This document shows positions 1-7,411 of a stretch of DNA of 64,000 nucleotides, one piece after another. Location: positions 1,178,001-1,242,000 of the forward strand of contig OZ252022.1 in the NCBI GenBank assembly GCA_965247615.1, given 5' to 3'. Both the position numbers and the translations under genes were made by a program. A model generated the notes under the pieces. That model worked only from the letters and a program-made list of their open reading frames with translations. It was not told where the DNA came from and ran no database searches. This DNA comes from G965197715 sp965247615 (GTDB taxonomy: Bacteria > Chloroflexota > Dehalococcoidia > Lucifugimonadales > UBA1127). Within the stretch, counting starts at the first letter, position 1. Every line of letters begins with the position of its first letter.

Positions 1-12
1 AGGGCCCGCAGC

Positions 13-41
13 GTCGTTGCCCGGGGCGGCCGGGCAACGAC
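13..41. terminator. Strong GC-rich hairpin at window edge
   Basis: A perfect 12-bp inverted repeat (GTCGTTGCCCGG / CCGGGCAACGAC) with a 5-nt loop lies downstream of the HAD gene stop at 78. There is no T-run on either strand, so it may be a terminator or processing hairpin rather than a classical Rho-independent terminator. Confidence 0.4.
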
Positions 42-77
42 CGGAGCGGGGAGGCCGGCGCTGGGCGCGGCGGCGCT

Positions 78-752
78 CTACTCCGCGGTGCGCAGGAACG
101 CCAGCGCGTCGCGGGGCGTGCGCCAGGTGTGGTCCGGCGCGGCGGCCATGAGGGCGCCCATGTCCAGGCTACCCCACAGTGCGCCCACCGACACCACGCC
201 GGCGCGGCGGGCGCACTCGATGTCCCACGGGGCATCGCCGGCGTAGACGGCCTCGGCCGGTTTCACGCCCAGCATGTCCAGGGTCCGCAGCAGGCCATCG
301 GGCGCAGGCTTGGTCAGGCATGTTCCGTCGCGGAAGACGGCGGCGTGGAGCACGCTGTCCAAGCCCGCAAGGGACACTTCCTCTCGGCCCGCCGACTCTA
401 TCTTGTCCGACAGCACAGCCACCTTGTAGCCCGCGGCCCGGAGCGCCGCCAGCACGTCGGAGACGCCCGGAAAGAGGCCGGCCAGGTCCAGCCGCCGGGC
501 GAGGTAGTACTCCCGATAGCCGCGCATGGGTTCGTCTTGACTGCCGTAGATGCGAAGCAGATGGTGCTCCAGCGTGCCGCTGAAGGTGTCCAGGACACGT
601 TGCGTGGACGGAGGGGCGTGGCCCACGAAGCTGGCGGCGTGTTTGATGGCGTTCAGATGCAGGGTCCAGGAGTCCCACAGCGTCTGGTCCCAGTCGAATA
701 TGACCGCACGCACGTCAGATGGAGGGGTTGCGGCCACACGCTGAGCTTCCAT
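78..752 (-). CDS. HAD-superfamily hydrolase (phosphoglycolate phosphatase-like)
   Basis: A cytosolic phosphatase of about 224 aa. All four HAD motifs are visible: motif I FDWDQT near residues 19-24 (nucleophile Asp20, acid Asp22), motif II Ser in VAVLSDK, motif III Lys in CLTKPAP, and motif IV GDAPWD. An alpha-helical cap lies between motifs I and II, as in the PGP/beta-phosphoglucomutase subgroup. I chose the ATG at 752 because homology-like sequence begins there; the in-frame extension to 827 is Arg/Ala-rich and looks like untranslated GC-rich sequence. The substrate cannot be read from sequence. The gene lies downstream of the VWA gene on the same strand with about 120 nt between them, so they could be co-transcribed. 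Confidence 0.85.
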   Translation of the reverse strand: MEAQRVAATPPSDVRAVIFDWDQTLWDSWTLHLNAIKHAASFVGHAPPSTQRVLDTFSGTLEHHLLRIYGSQDEPMRGYREYYLARRLDLAGLFPGVSDVLAALRAAGYKVAVLSDKIESAGREEVSLAGLDSVLHAAVFRDGTCLTKPAPDGLLRTLDMLGVKPAEAVYAGDAPWDIECARRAGVVSVGALWGSLDMGALMAAAPDHTWRTPRDALAFLRTAE

Positions 753-873
753 CAGCTCATCGCAAGCGCCGCGCGCCGCGTCCGCACCGGCGATGCCGCC
801 GGCTTGGCGGGCTCGGGCCGGCCGCACCGCTCCTGGGTGGACGGGCGGGCAGGGGCGATGCGGCGGGCGCGTC

Positions 874-2982
874 TCAGAGCTGACCCTTCTCGACCTTGCG
901 CTTGTTCATCACGTAGTCATGGAGCACGTACTCGCCGAGGCGGTCGGGCGTCGCGAAGAAGGCGCGGCCGCGGCTCACCTTGGTGAGCATCCGCACGAAG
1001 TCGGCGGAGTAGGGGTCCCTGCTCAGCATGAACGTGTTGATGGTGATGCCTTCGCGGGCGCAGCGCATGGCTTCCCGCAGGGTCTCCTGGAGCCCGTCGA
1101 GGCCTGGGCGGTCGAAGTCGCGATCTGACCACCAGTAGTTGTATGTGGTGGGCTGGCCGTCCGTGATGATGACGATCTGCTTGGTCTCCGCGCGGTGCTT
1201 GCTCAGGACCCGGCGCGCCTGGAACATGGCCTCTTGGAAGTTGGTGCCGCCGCCGTTCTCGATCCAGGAGTTGTCGAAGATCATCTCCGGCTTCAGGCCC
1301 AGGACGAAGTAGGAGAAGGCCAGGACGTACAGGCTGTCCCTGGGGTACTGCATGCGAATGAGGCTGTCCAGGGCGGAGGTAACCTTGCGGCCGGCCTGGA
1401 AGCACCCGTTCATCATCATGGAGCGGCTCATGTCAAGCATGATGACCGTGGCTGCCCGGGTGAGGGCCTCGGTGCGGGAGACCTCAAAGTCGTCGTGGTT
1501 GATCTTCACCGGGGTGCCCCGGCCCTGGCGGGTGACGGCGTTGAAGACCGTCTTCTGGGTGTCCATGTGGAAGGGGTCACCGAACTCGTAGGGTTTGGTG
1601 CTGTCCTCCATCTCGATGCCGATGCCCGTCCTGCGGGCGTCGTGGGAGCCGAAGACGCTCATCTGGAGCTTGCCGAAGATCTCCTCCAGAGCTCGTTGCC
1701 CCATCTTGCGCACGGCCTGGGGCGTTAGCTCCCAGGAGTCGCCCTTGCGCTGGATGAAGCCCGCCTCCTCCAGGCGCTTGGTGAACTCCTGGAGCTGCTC
1801 CAGGATCTGGGCGGACTCGTCTCCAAGGAGACGGCGGACCTCGTCGTTGTCCAGGCTGGCGGCGTCGTTGTGGCGGATGCTGTCCATGACCTGGCGCTCC
1901 AGGTCGTCCATGGAGTTCATGTCACCCATGAGCCGCATGGCTTCCTGGAGAGAGATGGGCTCATCGCCGCCAAAGTCGAAGTCGTTGCCGAACCAGGGCT
2001 GGGGCGAGAGCCGCTGCAGGTTGGCCGCCAGCTGGGCCATGTCCCACTGCATCCCTTCGTCCTGCATGAGCGCCCCGACCATCTCCTCCAGCTGCCGGCG
2101 CTGCTCCGGTGACATGGAGTTGAGCAGGGACTCCATCTGCGCCATCTGCCGGTTCATGTGCTCAATGAGGTCGTCCAGGTTTTCGATGCCCTCGGGGAAT
2201 AGCTTGCCCCACTTGTCCATGAACTGCTGGAAGTCCGGCTCCTGGCCACTCATCCGCTGTTGCATGAGCCGGTTGAGGTCCTGGACCATCTCCCGGACCT
2301 GCTGCATGGCCTCGGGGGTCATGTTCTCGACGCCCTGCTGCAGCCCCTGGAAGTAGCTCTGCATCATCTGCTGCTGCAGCATCTGGAGCAGCTCTTCGAA
2401 TTCCTGGCGGGCCTGGGGGTCCATGAAATCGTACTGCTGAAGCCCCTTGACGCGTCCGCCGGCGCCGGGAGGCAGCTTGTCCAGCTGCTCCATGTGCTGC
2501 TGGGCCAGGCGTTGCCGGAGCTGGAGGAGGTCTGGGTCCACTTCTCCGGCCCCGTCTGCATTCCGGCCCTGCCCGCCCTCCTGGGACGAGTCTTCTTCGC
2601 CCTCCGGGCCTACTCCCGGACCCTCGTTCCCAGGGGCGTCCTCCTGGCCTTGCGGCGCGTCCTTGAGGGCGTCCTCGACGGTCTGGCGCTCCCTGTCGAT
2701 GATCTGGTCCAGCTTCTCCTGGATGTCGTCCATCATGGAGTCCAGGTTGTACTGTTCCAGGTTCTGGTCGCGCCGCTGTTGGAGGCGTTCCAGCAGGTCG
2801 CGAAGGCCCTGCATGCGCTGCCCGCCAGGGAAGTCGGTGCCGAACTGCATCATGCGCCGGAGCACGCGGCGCAGGTCGCCCGTCTCCAGCATCTCGTCGG
2901 CCACGCGGTCGACCAGCTCCTCGGCAGAGAGGTCCGGTACCTCCTGCGTCCCGTCCCAGCGGCCGTACCGATAAAAGGGCAT
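874..2982 (-). CDS. VWA-domain protein, CoxE/Mg-chelatase-D-like
   Basis: A 702-aa protein. The first ~350 residues are acidic and very rich in Gln/Met/Glu, and are probably helical or coiled coil (many LLQMLQQQM-type stretches). The C-terminal ~200 residues form a von Willebrand A domain with a MIDAS motif DMSRS near residue 505, a conserved Thr in GGGTNF and the ITDGQP strand. Such proteins usually work with MoxR-type AAA ATPases as metal-dependent assembly or insertion factors; that is family knowledge, not shown here. No MoxR gene is adjacent; the nearest is at 56.6-57.5 kb beside another VWA protein. No signal peptide or TM is seen. The exact role is unknown; the architecture resembles the uncharacterised COG4867 group. 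Confidence 0.85.
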   Translation of the reverse strand: MPFYRYGRWDGTQEVPDLSAEELVDRVADEMLETGDLRRVLRRMMQFGTDFPGGQRMQGLRDLLERLQQRRDQNLEQYNLDSMMDDIQEKLDQIIDRERQTVEDALKDAPQGQEDAPGNEGPGVGPEGEEDSSQEGGQGRNADGAGEVDPDLLQLRQRLAQQHMEQLDKLPPGAGGRVKGLQQYDFMDPQARQEFEELLQMLQQQMMQSYFQGLQQGVENMTPEAMQQVREMVQDLNRLMQQRMSGQEPDFQQFMDKWGKLFPEGIENLDDLIEHMNRQMAQMESLLNSMSPEQRRQLEEMVGALMQDEGMQWDMAQLAANLQRLSPQPWFGNDFDFGGDEPISLQEAMRLMGDMNSMDDLERQVMDSIRHNDAASLDNDEVRRLLGDESAQILEQLQEFTKRLEEAGFIQRKGDSWELTPQAVRKMGQRALEEIFGKLQMSVFGSHDARRTGIGIEMEDSTKPYEFGDPFHMDTQKTVFNAVTRQGRGTPVKINHDDFEVSRTEALTRAATVIMLDMSRSMMMNGCFQAGRKVTSALDSLIRMQYPRDSLYVLAFSYFVLGLKPEMIFDNSWIENGGGTNFQEAMFQARRVLSKHRAETKQIVIITDGQPTTYNYWWSDRDFDRPGLDGLQETLREAMRCAREGITINTFMLSRDPYSADFVRMLTKVSRGRAFFATPDRLGEYVLHDYVMNKRKVEKGQL

Positions 2983-3039
2983 GCTGACCTCTCTTGCCCC
3001 GGGCGGCAGTGCAAGCCCGGGCCGCTGCCTCCGCCCCGT

Positions 3040-3978
3040 CTAGCTCAGGTCCACCGTATTGGCGGCGAAGACATCCTCAATGGAGACCTTGTTGGGGATG
3101 ATCTTCTGGGCGACGTTGAAGTCGATGACGGCTTCGATGGCCCTGCGGTTGGCCTCTATGCCATAGGGCACGGGGTCGCCGACGACGCCCTGCAACTGGA
3201 CGACCGCCTGGTCTGCGTCGCTCAGGTCTGTGCCCGCGGCCAGCCTGTCCAGATAGACCTGCTTGGAGCTCTTGAAGGCGTTGAAAAGGGCCGCGGCGAC
3301 CTCCGGGTTCGACTCAAGCACCGAGTCCTTGATGACAATGGTGTGGTTGATGGGGAAGACCCCGGTCCTCCTGAAGGACTCGTGGGCCGTATTGCGGGCA
3401 TCGGGGATGAGGGGTTTGACGTCGGGCGAGTCCACGGCGCCGACGCCGATGGCGGCGTCGATCTCACCGTCGATCAGCATCTGGGCCAGGTCCACCTGGC
3501 CGGGTGGAGTTGTGACGTTGGAGGGCGCCTGCCACTCCTGGACGTGCTCGTCACCGGAGAGGACCCAGGTCACGGAGCTGGGGTCCACACCGTACTCGCT
3601 CTGGAGGATGCCGCGGACCCAGAGGCCGGTGGTCACGGTGTAGCCCCGGTTGAGGCCCACCTTGCGGCCGGCCAGGTCCTGGGGGCCGGAGATGCCGGAC
3701 TTGGTGTTGTACAGGATGGCGCCATGATGGAAGGCGCGCACGGGAAAAACCGGGATGGCGGTGAAGGGCTTGCCGAAAGCCTTGGCGCAGAGATAGGTGG
3801 AGATGGCCATCTCTGAGACGTCGAACTCAAGGCCGCGGACCATGCGGCGGAAGGCCGCGATGATGGGCGTGACCTCCTCGAACTCCAGGTCGACACCCTC
3901 GGGTTTGACCGTGCCGTCCTTGAGGGCCGCGGTGTGACCGTAGGTGCCGATTGCCGTAACGAGTGAGCTGGGCGCCAT
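3040..3978 (-). CDS. 4,5-dihydroxyphthalate decarboxylase-like / NMT1-type substrate-binding fold protein
   Basis: A 312-aa protein with no signal peptide. The N-terminus (TAIGTYGHTAALKDGTVKPEG) and the blocks LEFDVSEMAISTY, FTAIPVFPVRAFHH and LAGRKVGLN match the pattern of 4,5-dihydroxyphthalate decarboxylases and related periplasmic-binding-protein-fold enzymes. The lack of an export signal favours an enzyme over a transporter component. I chose the ATG at 3978 because AGAGGGGG sits just upstream; the longer frame to 4305 runs into the divergent promoter region. It is divergent from a Rieske oxygenase of the phthalate-dioxygenase type, which suggests a shared aromatic-acid pathway. The true substrate is uncertain; a solute-binding or regulatory role is the alternative. 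Confidence 0.7.
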   Translation of the reverse strand: MAPSSLVTAIGTYGHTAALKDGTVKPEGVDLEFEEVTPIIAAFRRMVRGLEFDVSEMAISTYLCAKAFGKPFTAIPVFPVRAFHHGAILYNTKSGISGPQDLAGRKVGLNRGYTVTTGLWVRGILQSEYGVDPSSVTWVLSGDEHVQEWQAPSNVTTPPGQVDLAQMLIDGEIDAAIGVGAVDSPDVKPLIPDARNTAHESFRRTGVFPINHTIVIKDSVLESNPEVAAALFNAFKSSKQVYLDRLAAGTDLSDADQAVVQLQGVVGDPVPYGIEANRRAIEAVIDFNVAQKIIPNKVSIEDVFAANTVDLS

Positions 3979-4162
3979 AGTTACCCCCTCTATTCCATAG
4001 GTATGTCGGGCCTCAGTGTACGCGAAGGGCCACGATTCCCACAAGGGCGCGTCGCGGGGGCGTGCTGAGCGCGCTGACATGACGCAGACGGAGGCTGGGC
4101 ATCGTGCGGCGCAAGAGTTGACATAAGCCATACAGTGGCAGGCTGGAGAGTCGGCGGCGAAG

Positions 4163-4191
4163 TTGACACGCCCAGGCGCCTCCCATACCAT
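4163..4191 (+). promoter_or_regulatory. Promoter of the Rieske oxygenase gene
   Basis: TTGACA at 4163-4168 and TACCAT at 4186-4191 with a 17-bp spacer. The predicted start lies near 4198, about 50 nt before the ATG at 4250. Confidence 0.6.
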
Positions 4192-4249
4192 CCACCAGAC
4201 CGGGGTGCGGGCGGCGGTGGTCGGAATCTCGGCGGAAAGGAACCGGCCC

Positions 4250-5533
4250 ATGCTCACAGCGAAGGAGAACGAGCGGTTCACTCGCGTTGGGCCTGGCACG
4301 CCCATGGGCGGACTGCTGCGCCGCTACTGGCACCCCGTCGCAGCGGCCGCCGAGCTGGCGCAGGAGCCAACCAGGGCCGTGAGGCTGTTGGGCGAGGACC
4401 TGGTGCTGTACCGGGACCGCAGCGGGACCCTGGGGCTGATTCAGGAGGCGTGCGCGCACCGGCGGGTCAACATGCTCTACGGCATCCCGGAGGAGCACGG
4501 GCTCCGCTGCCCCTACCACGGCTGGCTGTACGACGAGATGGGGCGGTGCCTGGAGATGCCCGCCGAGGCGCCGGACAGCACGTTCAAGGACCGGGTGGAG
4601 ATCGCAGCGTACCCGGTGCAGGAGATGGGCGGGTTGGTGTTTGCGTACCTGGGGCCTTCGCCGGCGCCCCTGCTGCCCCGGTGGGACCTGCTGGTCATGG
4701 AGAACGTCCACCGGCACATCGGCTTTTCCGTGGTCCCGTGCAACTGGCTGCAGACGATGGAGAACTCGCTTGACCCCGTCCATCTCGAGCATCTCCACGG
4801 GACCTATTTCCAGTACCAGTTGGAGCGCGAGACGGGCGGCAATCTCAGCGACGACCAGCGGATGTTCATCGGCTCGTTCAAGCGGCACCATGTGAAGATC
4901 GGCTTTGAGGTCTTCGAGCACGGCATCATCAAGCGGCGCGTGCTGGAGGGCGAGACCGAGGAGAGCGAAGGGTGGCGCGTTGGGCACCCCATCCTCTTCC
5001 CCAACATCCTGCGCCTCGGCGGCGGCCTGCTGGAGTTCCAGTTTCGCGTTCCCATGGACGACACGCACACGAAGAACTTCTGGTACGCGTGCTTCGACCC
5101 CGGCCCCGGCGCCGTGCTGCCCAGGCAGGACTCGGTGCCGTTCCACGAGGTGCCCCACACCAGCGCCGACGGACGGTTGGTCACCAACTACGTCGACGGC
5201 CAGGACATGATGGTGTGGGCCGCCGCGGGGGAGGTGAGCGACCGCACGCAGGAGCGCCTGGGGGTGTCCGATCAGGGGGTCATCCTCTACCGCCGCCTGC
5301 TGAAGGAGCAGATGGAGGTCGCCCTCGACGGCGGCGACCCCATGAACGTGTTGCGGGACCCGGCCCAGAACGAGTCCATCGCCATCGCGCAGGAAGAGAG
5401 CTTCTATACGCGGACGCGGCACAAGAGCAATCCGGTGAGCCATAGCCAGGCGGCTTGGTACGGGCCTTTGGTGGACGAGATTGTGGAGGCGATGGCCGGG
5501 GCCGACCGGGCCTCCGAGGGCCCGGCCCGCTAG
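4250..5533 (+). CDS. Rieske non-heme iron oxygenase, alpha subunit (phthalate 4,5-dioxygenase-like)
   Basis: A 427-aa ring-hydroxylating oxygenase. The [2Fe-2S] Rieske ligands are Cys68, His70, Cys87 and His90 (CAH...CPYH). The mononuclear iron site is the D-x2-H-x4-H motif at Asp175, His178 and His183. The length matches single-component alpha subunits such as phthalate dioxygenase, which need a separate reductase; none is present within the window. The ATG at 4250 has GGAAAGGA upstream; an in-frame start at 4163 would lie inside the promoter. Predicted to hydroxylate an aromatic or heteroaromatic carboxylate, acting before the divergent decarboxylase-like enzyme. The specificity is inference from family and neighbour. 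Confidence 0.85.
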   Translation: MLTAKENERFTRVGPGTPMGGLLRRYWHPVAAAAELAQEPTRAVRLLGEDLVLYRDRSGTLGLIQEACAHRRVNMLYGIPEEHGLRCPYHGWLYDEMGRCLEMPAEAPDSTFKDRVEIAAYPVQEMGGLVFAYLGPSPAPLLPRWDLLVMENVHRHIGFSVVPCNWLQTMENSLDPVHLEHLHGTYFQYQLERETGGNLSDDQRMFIGSFKRHHVKIGFEVFEHGIIKRRVLEGETEESEGWRVGHPILFPNILRLGGGLLEFQFRVPMDDTHTKNFWYACFDPGPGAVLPRQDSVPFHEVPHTSADGRLVTNYVDGQDMMVWAAAGEVSDRTQERLGVSDQGVILYRRLLKEQMEVALDGGDPMNVLRDPAQNESIAIAQEESFYTRTRHKSNPVSHSQAAWYGPLVDEIVEAMAGADRASEGPAR

Positions 5534-5667
5534 GAACAGTCTGAACAAGTCCGTGGGCGTGCGCCAGGCCGGGGCCGGCACCGGATCGACGCCCCCATTC
5601 GCCATTCCCGCCTGCGGAAACCTTCGCATAACCGTCATTCCCGCACCCACCCGCCGTGGCGGCCCCG

Positions 5668-5725
5668 CAACCCTCCCCCCCACAAAGCCGTCGCGCCAGC
5701 GACCCCGCGAAAGCGGGAATCCAGG
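5668..5725 (+). repeat. Family-B repeat fused to half of family A
   Basis: Family B has the form CAACCCTCCCC..ACAAAGCC followed by the hairpin core GTCGC-GCCA-GCGAC (5690-5703). Here the core runs straight into CCGCGAAAGCGGGAATCC, the 3' part of family A. It is the first of ten family-B copies in the window, all on the + strand. Confidence 0.8.
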
Positions 5726-5977
5726 GTGGGGCCTCAGGCTGGCGGGGCCTGCTTCACTTACACGACCTCGCCCTCCACGGGGAGTTACGCAAAGGTCTCC
5801 GAAAGCGTGAATCCATCGCCCGCGCCCCGAGACGTTCATGGCAAGCCGGTCGCCGAGCACTTCAGCCGGGTTGTTCAGACCATCCCTAGCTGTTTCTGCC
5901 GCGTGGCCGACGTGGGAATCGGGTTCATCTATAGGCGCGTCGCGTGGGCAAGGCGCCGGCGCGGGATGACGGGCTTG

Positions 5978-5987
5978 TTGCTATAAT
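5978..5987 (+). promoter_or_regulatory. Extended -10 promoter element
   Basis: TTGCTATAAT: a consensus TATAAT at 5982-5987 preceded by TGC (extended -10). No good -35 is visible. It is 37 nt upstream of the ATG at 6024. Confidence 0.5.
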
Positions 5988-6023
5988 CTACGCACATTTC
6001 CAAGGATGACGCGGAGGTTCCAC

Positions 6024-6848
6024 ATGCAGGCGCCGCAGTTCACCGACACGGAGCTGGACTTCGTCGTGGGGGAGGCAGCCCCCGACGCCGGGAACAAGGA
6101 GCAGCTGAAGCGCCTGGTGCTGGAGGACGCGGAGTTCCGGTCGGCGCTGGTGGGGGACGAGAAGCTCTTCAGGCGGGTCATGGACGACCCCGAGGCCTTG
6201 GTGCATCTCTCACCGGCCCTCTACTTCGAGATCCTGCTGCGCCGGACGTACCGGGACCTGGAGGGCGCCAGCCACACGGTCGAGCGGTCGGGCAGCGACA
6301 CCGTGGTGGTCTTCGATACGAAGGAGGTGGTGGGCCTGCTGGGCGAGCCCGGCGTTCTGGAGTACCTGGCAGACGCGCTGGCCTCCTTCACGAGGATACA
6401 GAGCTACGTCGTGCCGGTGCGGGTGCGGAGGGGGATCCGCCGGAGGATCAGATTCAACGACATGGACATCGACAGCCTGATGCGCCTCTTCGACACCAGT
6501 GACGAGGAGCAGCGATTCGGCCTCTACAAGCGCATCGCGGACGTCTGCCTTTTCATTTCGAGCATGTTCGTTGACTACGCTCGCGGAGACCACCGCTACG
6601 CCGTAACGGGCCAGCTTCGGCCGCTGGCGCCGGGCCGCGTAAGGCGGAGCCTGGAGGACTACGAGCGGGAAGGGGCGCGGTTCTACGGGCTCGCGGGGGA
6701 GCACCCGGCGGCCAAGACCCTGGACCTCAACGAGGTCTTCCGGCTGCTGCACCAGCAGTTCCACACGGCAACCAAGCCCCTGAGCTTCATCGCACGGCAC
6801 TACCTGCACGCCGGGAAGAACGAGTTCTTCGGCGCGCCGAGCTCATAG
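6024..6848 (+). CDS. Conserved-looking protein of unknown function
   Basis: A 274-aa soluble, charged protein with no recognised domain. The N-terminal third (MQAPQFTDTELDFVVGEAAP...) is acidic. The middle carries an Arg-rich stretch (VRVRRGIRRRIRF) and the C-terminal part is helical with LHQQFHTATKPLSFIARHYLH. No TM segment or signal peptide. Start at 6024 is supported by GGAGG 8 nt upstream and the extended -10 promoter before it. It may be co-transcribed with the YdeI-like gene 4 nt downstream. Coding is well supported by codon pattern, promoter and RBS, but I cannot assign a function. Confidence 0.75.
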   Translation: MQAPQFTDTELDFVVGEAAPDAGNKEQLKRLVLEDAEFRSALVGDEKLFRRVMDDPEALVHLSPALYFEILLRRTYRDLEGASHTVERSGSDTVVVFDTKEVVGLLGEPGVLEYLADALASFTRIQSYVVPVRVRRGIRRRIRFNDMDIDSLMRLFDTSDEEQRFGLYKRIADVCLFISSMFVDYARGDHRYAVTGQLRPLAPGRVRRSLEDYEREGARFYGLAGEHPAAKTLDLNEVFRLLHQQFHTATKPLSFIARHYLHAGKNEFFGAPSS

Positions 6849-6852
6849 GCCG

Positions 6853-7390
6853 GTGCCGGACGCCGCGCGGCAGGTGATCCTGACGGCGCAGGGCGGAACA
6901 GAAAAGCCAAGCCAGCTCTACGTGGAGGACCGCGAGGCGTGGCGGAGCTGGCTGGCCGTCAACCACAGCCGGCCGGGCGGAGTCTGGCTGGTCCTGTACC
7001 ACAAGAAGAGCGGCGTGCCCACCGTCACCTACGACGAGGCGGTGGAGGAGGCGCTGTGCTTTGGCTGGGTAGACAGCAGGGCGAACAAGAGAGACGGCGA
7101 GAGCTACGTCCGGTACTTCACCAGCCGCAATCCAAAGAGCAACTGGAGCAGGGCGAACCGCCAGCGGGTGGAGCGCATGATGGAACAGGGCCGGATGACA
7201 GAAGCCGGTCTTGGGCTGGTCAAGCTGGCGAAAGAGAGCGGCGCGTGGACGGCCCTCCGGGAGGTCCAGGAGTCCGTCATCCCGCCGGACCTCAGCGAAG
7301 CCCTGGCGGCGGGGGACAAGGCGGAGGAGGATCGAGGAGACGGTGCGCCTCGCCGAGCAGAACATCAAGGCGGACCACCCTCGGCAGTAG
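6853..7390 (+). pseudogene. YdeI/OmpD-associated family protein, C-terminus lost by internal deletion/frameshift
   Basis: Residues 1-155 follow the YdeI/OmpD-associated pattern: EAWRSWLAVNHS, GVWLVLYHKKSG, YDEAVEEALCFGWVDS and YFTSRNPKSNWSRAN. After DLSEALAAGDKAEED near 7325 the frame diverges into low-complexity sequence and runs to 7458. In the +1-shifted frame the expected family C-terminus reads on (RIEETVRLAEQNIKADHPRQ, stop TAG at 7388-7390). The usual ~35-residue core segment before that tail is missing. The gene therefore appears to have an internal deletion that also broke the frame. The start is GTG at 6853, 4 nt after the upstream gene. Family members are proposed to act in stress or antimicrobial resistance; the function here is probably lost. 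Confidence 0.65.
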
Positions 7391-7411
7391 GGGCGGCGCG
7401 TGCGCTCAGCC

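Larger units (their letters stand above)
5534..6023. other. Intergenic region with decayed repeats
   Basis: 490 nt without a convincing gene. It holds a partial family-A repeat (GTCATTCCCGC near 5633), one family-B repeat fused directly to the second half of family A (5668-5725), and degenerate GC-rich sequence up to the promoter at 5978. ORFs here only read through the repeats. Confidence 0.7.

Noticed and set aside
2260..3816. 518-aa plus-strand ORF opposite the VWA gene
   Set aside because: It is antisense to the VWA and decarboxylase-like genes, has GC-rich shadow composition (L/V/H/D-rich) and no RBS; the minus-strand genes carry clear domains.
4118..4136. TTGACA with TACAGT as a promoter upstream of the Rieske gene
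   Set aside because: The spacing is only 7 bp; the TTGACA-17-TACCAT pair at 4163 fits far better.
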